This document shows, in pieces, positions 8,078-10,252 of a stretch of DNA of 10,252 bases. The first letter of the stretch is position 1. Each line of letters begins with the position of its first letter. Source of the stretch: Alphaproteobacteria bacterium (lineage in GTDB: Bacteria > Pseudomonadota > Alphaproteobacteria > Rickettsiales > UBA6187); contig JAJRPW010000071.1 in NCBI GenBank assembly GCA_024280585.1, positions 1 to 10,252 on the forward strand. Reading direction: 5' to 3'. The position numbers and the translations under genes were made by a program. The notes under the pieces were generated by a model. That model saw only the letters and a list, made by a program, of their open reading frames with translations. It was not told where the DNA came from and did no database searches.

Positions 8078-8497
8078 TTATTTACTCCTTAATTGTTGTT
8101 TTCTTAAAAAATCTTTTTCAATACTGCCGGCAATGCCTATTCCACCGGCTTCGACCATTGTTCTTCCATATTCATCAATCATCATCGAGCGGAAAATATC
8201 TGAGCCGTGACCGCCTCCGTATATGTCCGAATCTTCACCATCTGGAAACATCGGCTCAATCATCTTAGATAATAAAACCGCCTCCAGTTCTTTTGCTTGT
8301 TTGTGTAATTTGGATGTCTTTTTTTCTTTGGCAAAATTTTTGTCAAAATGCCGTTGTATTTTTTTATCCGACGGCATTGCTGATAACGCTGTTACACCCA
8401 AAGAGTCGGTATAAACATTTCTAATAGGCTTAAGCGGTGAGGCGAAGGCTCCACCTACTATAAAGCTTATTATCAAAAATATTCCAGCAACTCTCAT
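8078..8497 (-). CDS. Rod-binding protein (FlgJ N-terminal domain/CheL type) with signal peptide
   Basis: A 139-residue protein. Residues 62-84 (KLHKQAKELEAVLLSKMIEPMF) and 94-126 (GGGHGSDIFRSMMIDEYGRT and the following Gly-rich helix) match the rod-binding domain found in the N-terminal half of FlgJ and in the alphaproteobacterial protein often named CheL. It helps assemble the periplasmic rod. The muramidase domain of enterobacterial FlgJ is absent, as is usual for CheL-type proteins. Residues 1-19 look like a Sec signal peptide (MRV, then hydrophobic GIFLIISFIVGGAFA, cut before SPL); FlgJ in enterobacteria instead leaves through the flagellar export apparatus. AAGG overlapping the flgI stop supports the start at 8497. 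The alternative ATG at codon 41 (8375-8377) lacks a ribosome site. The gap to flgI is five bases. Confidence 0.87.
   Translation of the reverse strand: MRVAGIFLIISFIVGGAFASPLKPIRNVYTDSLGVTALSAMPSDKKIQRHFDKNFAKEKKTSKLHKQAKELEAVLLSKMIEPMFPDGEDSDIYGGGHGSDIFRSMMIDEYGRTMVEAGGIGIAGSIEKDFLRKQQLRSK
8085..8090 (-). promoter_or_regulatory. Ribosome binding site of the FlgN-like gene
   Basis: AAGGAG on the minus strand, inside the last codons of the rod-binding gene and seven bases before the TAAATG stop/start junction. The arrangement suggests translational coupling. Confidence 0.75.
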
Positions 8498-8502
8498 TTT
8501 AT

Positions 8503-9753
8503 CTACCTTATTTGAATATCAGCATGCAGCGCGCCTGCAACTTTTATCGTCTGAAGTATGGTAATCAGATCTCGTGTTCCCACGCCAAGGGCGTTTAGTC
8601 CTGACACTAAGTCACGTAAATTTGCTCCTTGAGGTAAGATTGCGAGGCCATTACCAGGGTTATTATTACGGTTAACAGGGCCTGAGCCATCTCTGTTTGC
8701 TGTGCTATCTGATGAAAAGTTAGACTCGCCGCCACGACCTTCATTTGAAATTGAAACCATCAAATTTCCTTGTGCCACAGCTACCGTATCAATTTTCACC
8801 TCTTCACCCATAACTATCGTGCCGGATGCTTCATCAATTACAACTTTTGCCACTTGATCGGGTTCAATTACAATTTGCTCAATATCGGCGAGCAGGCCAA
8901 TAACATTATTGCCGTAGATATGCGGTACCACTAGTTCAACCGTGCCTGGGTCTATAGCAGTTGCAGCGTCTTCACCAACGGAGTCATTAATATTCTCTGA
9001 AATTCTTCTTGCCGTCGAGATGTCCGGGTTACGCAGTGCAAGCTTCAATGTGGTTAAGGAGCTTAATTTAAAGTCGATTTCCCGCTCGACAACTGCGCCA
9101 TTGGACACATAGCCTCCTGTTGGAACTCCTTTTGAAGTTGCATTTGAAGATTCATTATCCGTTATTACGCCGCCAATTGCCACTGGTCCTTGTGCTATCG
9201 CGTAAACATTGCCATCGGCACCGAGCAAAGGTGAAGCCAGTAAAACTCCGCCTCTCAGGCTTTTTGCATCGCCTAATGTGCTGACCGTTATATCAAATTT
9301 ACTACCGGACCTGGCAAAAGCGGGCAGCACACCAGTGATTGTGACTGCTGCAACATTTTTAGTTTTTAGCTTTGTTCCTTTGGAATCTATCCCTAATTTT
9401 GAAAGAAATTGTATCAGCCCTTTTTTAGTAAAAGGAACGTTTTTCAGGTTATCACCAGTGCCGTTCAGACCCACCACCAAGCCATAACCAAGCAATGTAT
9501 TATCACGGACGCCTTCAAAATAGACAATATCTTTAATGCGCGAGGCGGCGCTTGCTTGCTTGGCGAATAAAACCAAAAGGATTAATAGCACCACCGATAC
9601 GGTTATTAGAATAGATTTAAGCCTTTTATTCACTAGTTCACGGTGTTTATCCAGAAAATTAGGAACACCGGCGAAATATTCCTCGCCATTAAGTGCCTTC
9701 GCGACCTTAAAATCCTTCAGAGCTGATTTGTATTCGTAATGGGTCGTTTTCAT
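8503..9753 (-). CDS. flgI: Flagellar P-ring protein FlgI, with N-terminal extension
   Basis: A 416-residue precursor of the P ring, the bushing that surrounds the rod in the peptidoglycan layer. After residue 71 it follows FlgI closely: SRIKDIVYFEGVRDNTLLGY (71-90), GLVVGLNGTGD, VAAVTITGVLPAFARSGSKFD, and a C-terminus of LNALGVGTRDLITILQTIKV with AGALHADIQIR. The signal peptide core (SILITVSVVLLILLVLFAKQ) sits at 47-66 with a cut near ASA (67-69), leaving a mature protein of about 347 residues, as expected. Residues 1-46 are an unusually long hydrophilic stretch before the signal peptide. An in-frame GTG at codon 41 (9631-9633) is a possible later start but has no clear ribosome site. A Gly/Asn/Ser-rich loop lies near 340-368. 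It is the first gene of the operon, about 27 bases after the predicted sigma-54 start site. Confidence 0.93.
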   Translation of the reverse strand: MKTTHYEYKSALKDFKVAKALNGEEYFAGVPNFLDKHRELVNKRLKSILITVSVVLLILLVLFAKQASAASRIKDIVYFEGVRDNTLLGYGLVVGLNGTGDNLKNVPFTKKGLIQFLSKLGIDSKGTKLKTKNVAAVTITGVLPAFARSGSKFDITVSTLGDAKSLRGGVLLASPLLGADGNVYAIAQGPVAIGGVITDNESSNATSKGVPTGGYVSNGAVVEREIDFKLSSLTTLKLALRNPDISTARRISENINDSVGEDAATAIDPGTVELVVPHIYGNNVIGLLADIEQIVIEPDQVAKVVIDEASGTIVMGEEVKIDTVAVAQGNLMVSISNEGRGGESNFSSDSTANRDGSGPVNRNNNPGNGLAILPQGANLRDLVSGLNALGVGTRDLITILQTIKVAGALHADIQIR

Positions 9754-9769
9754 TTGCTACACCATGCAT
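9707..9769 (-). other. Short ORF overlapping the flgI start (20 codons)
   Basis: On the minus strand AGGA followed by seven bases precedes an ATG at 9767-9769, which opens a 20-residue frame (MHGVANENDPLRIQISSEGF) ending at TAA 9707-9709. It overlaps the annotated flgI start in another frame. This is the best ribosome site in the leader, better than that of the flgI ATG. It may be a leader peptide coupled to flgI, or chance. No homology is claimed. Confidence 0.3.
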
Positions 9770-9790
9770 TAAAATTCCTGTCTACACTAA

Positions 9791-9807
9791 TGCGAGATTC
9801 ATGCCAG
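9791..9807 (-). promoter_or_regulatory. Sigma-54 promoter of the flagellar operon
   Basis: The minus strand reads CTGGCATGAATCTCGCA. Against the consensus YTGGCACGrNNNTTGCW only two specified positions differ, and the key GG-N10-GC spacing is exact. The implied transcription start is near 9780, about 27 bases before the flgI ATG. Flagellar genes of this class are RpoN-dependent in Caulobacter and many other Gram-negatives, and the strand and position fit. Confidence 0.68.
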
Positions 9808-9823
9808 TTTGATTAAAGCTAAC

Positions 9824-9943
9824 TTATCCAGTAGTTTGGTGAGGATAGAGCAGGGCGCTTTGCTCAAAAAGGGGTAAATATTTCCGGGTAGTATCCGGCA
9901 AAACTTGCTGAGGGTCATGGCCGCGCCTGATAAACTGTGGCAT
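9824..9943 (-). other. Unassigned 39-codon ORF in a G+C-richer stretch
   Basis: ATG at 9941-9943, TAA at 9824-9826. The product begins MPQFIRRGHDPQQVLPDTTR and ends LLYPHQTTG. The composition reads like a real protein (mixed charged, aromatic and proline residues) and the region has more G+C than the genes around it. No Shine-Dalgarno site is visible. It may be the remnant of a mobile element gene or another decayed gene; I do not recognise the family. It ends just upstream of the sigma-54 promoter. Confidence 0.25.
9896..9910. promoter_or_regulatory. Candidate enhancer site for a sigma-54 activator
   Basis: CGGCAA-AAC-TTGCTG is an inverted repeat with one mismatch, centred about 105 bases upstream of the sigma-54 promoter. 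That is a normal distance for an NtrC-family activator such as FlbD, whose sites in Caulobacter flagellar promoters are, from memory, of similar GGCAA/TTGCC type. It overlaps the 39-codon ORF, so one of the two calls may be chance. Confidence 0.3.
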
Positions 9944-9962
9944 TTTTACAATTATACTTGAC

Positions 9963-9970
9963 GGGGGGGG
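9963..9970. repeat. G8 homopolymer run in the flgI upstream region
   Basis: Eight consecutive G on the plus strand (C8 on the coding strand of the nearby operon), about 155 bases upstream of the sigma-54 promoter. Length changes here could alter promoter architecture, but no effect is shown by the sequence alone. Confidence 0.6.
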
Positions 9971-10030
9971 TGGAAGGCGCAGAAGCAGGCCACATGTAGA
10001 TCAAACGACAACGCCAAGTCATCATGTTTC

Positions 10031-10213
10031 TCATGCCGCTAGAACTACTCGCAAACATTTTACATAATATTCATTATCTATAAACCAAATGCTTGTTGTG
10101 ACGGAATCTGGAATTAAAGCAGAGCTATTATCTACCTTCCCGGTCAATCCCCACTTTACCTGATATGTAGTACCAGCCGCCAACCACATGGCTGTGTTGA
10201 ATAATCTAGGCAT
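10031..10213 (-). CDS. Hypothetical small protein (60 residues)
   Basis: ATG at 10211-10213, TGA at 10031-10033. The product starts MPRLFNTAMWLAAGTTYQVK and has a middle rich in Ser/Thr/Asp and an aromatic segment SIWFIDNEYYVKCL near the end. It has no clear signal peptide or membrane helix. The LAAGTTYQVKWG stretch has the alternating pattern of a beta-strand region, as in surface or phage-tail proteins, but I do not recognise a family. An AGAG precedes the ATG and a TATAAT-like hexamer lies near the window end. It may be an intact small gene or the N-terminal fragment of a decayed one. It lies about 220 bases upstream of the sigma-54 promoter and need not belong to the flagellar operon. Confidence 0.4.
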   Translation of the reverse strand: MPRLFNTAMWLAAGTTYQVKWGLTGKVDNSSALIPDSVTTSIWFIDNEYYVKCLRVVLAA

Positions 10214-10252
10214 ATTTTCTCTATAGTTTAAATTATAATATTTGCATTATAG

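Noticed and set aside
2416..9753. A functional link between the TRAP transporter and the flagellar genes
   Set aside because: They share a strand, but a 318-base gap with a possible terminator and operator separates them. Nothing in the sequence ties their roles together.
9848..9865. GAGCA/TGCTC inverted repeat as a terminator for the upstream hypothetical ORF
   Set aside because: The stem is only five pairs and no T tract follows on the minus strand.
9957..9962. TTGACG as a plus-strand -35 box
   Set aside because: No suitable -10 hexamer follows at 16-18 bases, and no plus-strand gene lies downstream.
1..10252. CRISPR array, tRNA, rRNA or intact insertion sequence
   Set aside because: No regularly spaced repeats, cloverleaf-like segments, rRNA-like stretches or transposase frame with terminal repeats were seen.

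Overview
The window looks like AT-rich chromosomal DNA from a flagellated Gram-negative bacterium, most likely an alphaproteobacterium. The pointers are a P-ring protein (so an outer membrane), a stand-alone rod-binding protein of the CheL/FlgJ-N type with no muramidase domain, a TAXI-type TRAP transporter with a fused permease ending in a DUF3394-like tail, and a good sigma-54 promoter match in front of the flagellar genes. The taxonomic call is inference. A FliW homologue is somewhat unexpected for that group. No tRNA, rRNA, CRISPR array or intact insertion sequence was seen. Every recognised gene lies on the minus strand, so transcription runs from high to low coordinates.

From right to left: 10252-9754 has no recognised gene. 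It holds a 60-codon hypothetical ORF, a 39-codon ORF in a stretch richer in G+C than its surroundings, a G8 run, and the candidate sigma-54 promoter (9791-9807) that should drive the flagellar operon. Positions 9753-3718 are a compact six-gene operon: flgI (P ring), a rod-binding protein, a FlgN-like chaperone, flgK and flgL (hook-filament junction) and fliW. Gaps are 0 to 29 bases and several genes have clear Shine-Dalgarno sites. A stem-loop at 3646-3674 may end it. Together these genes cover late basal-body assembly (rod and P ring), export of the junction proteins by their chaperone, and control of the switch to filament synthesis (FliW, the flagellin-binding antagonist of CsrA in other bacteria).

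The 318-base gap 3400-3717 separates this operon from a two-gene transporter operon. The gap holds a perfect 15-bp inverted repeat that could be an operator for the transporter. The transporter operon is a TAXI-family periplasmic solute receptor (2416-3399) followed by a large fused TRAP permease that runs off the left edge (1-2290).

No wholly new system was identified. The points most worth checking are: a nine-G run early in fliW that could switch the gene on and off; a Sec-type signal peptide on the rod-binding protein; a long N-terminal extension on FlgI with a short overlapping ORF that has the better ribosome site; a large central insert in FlgK; and an open frame between the two transporter genes that is in frame with the receptor after its stop codon.
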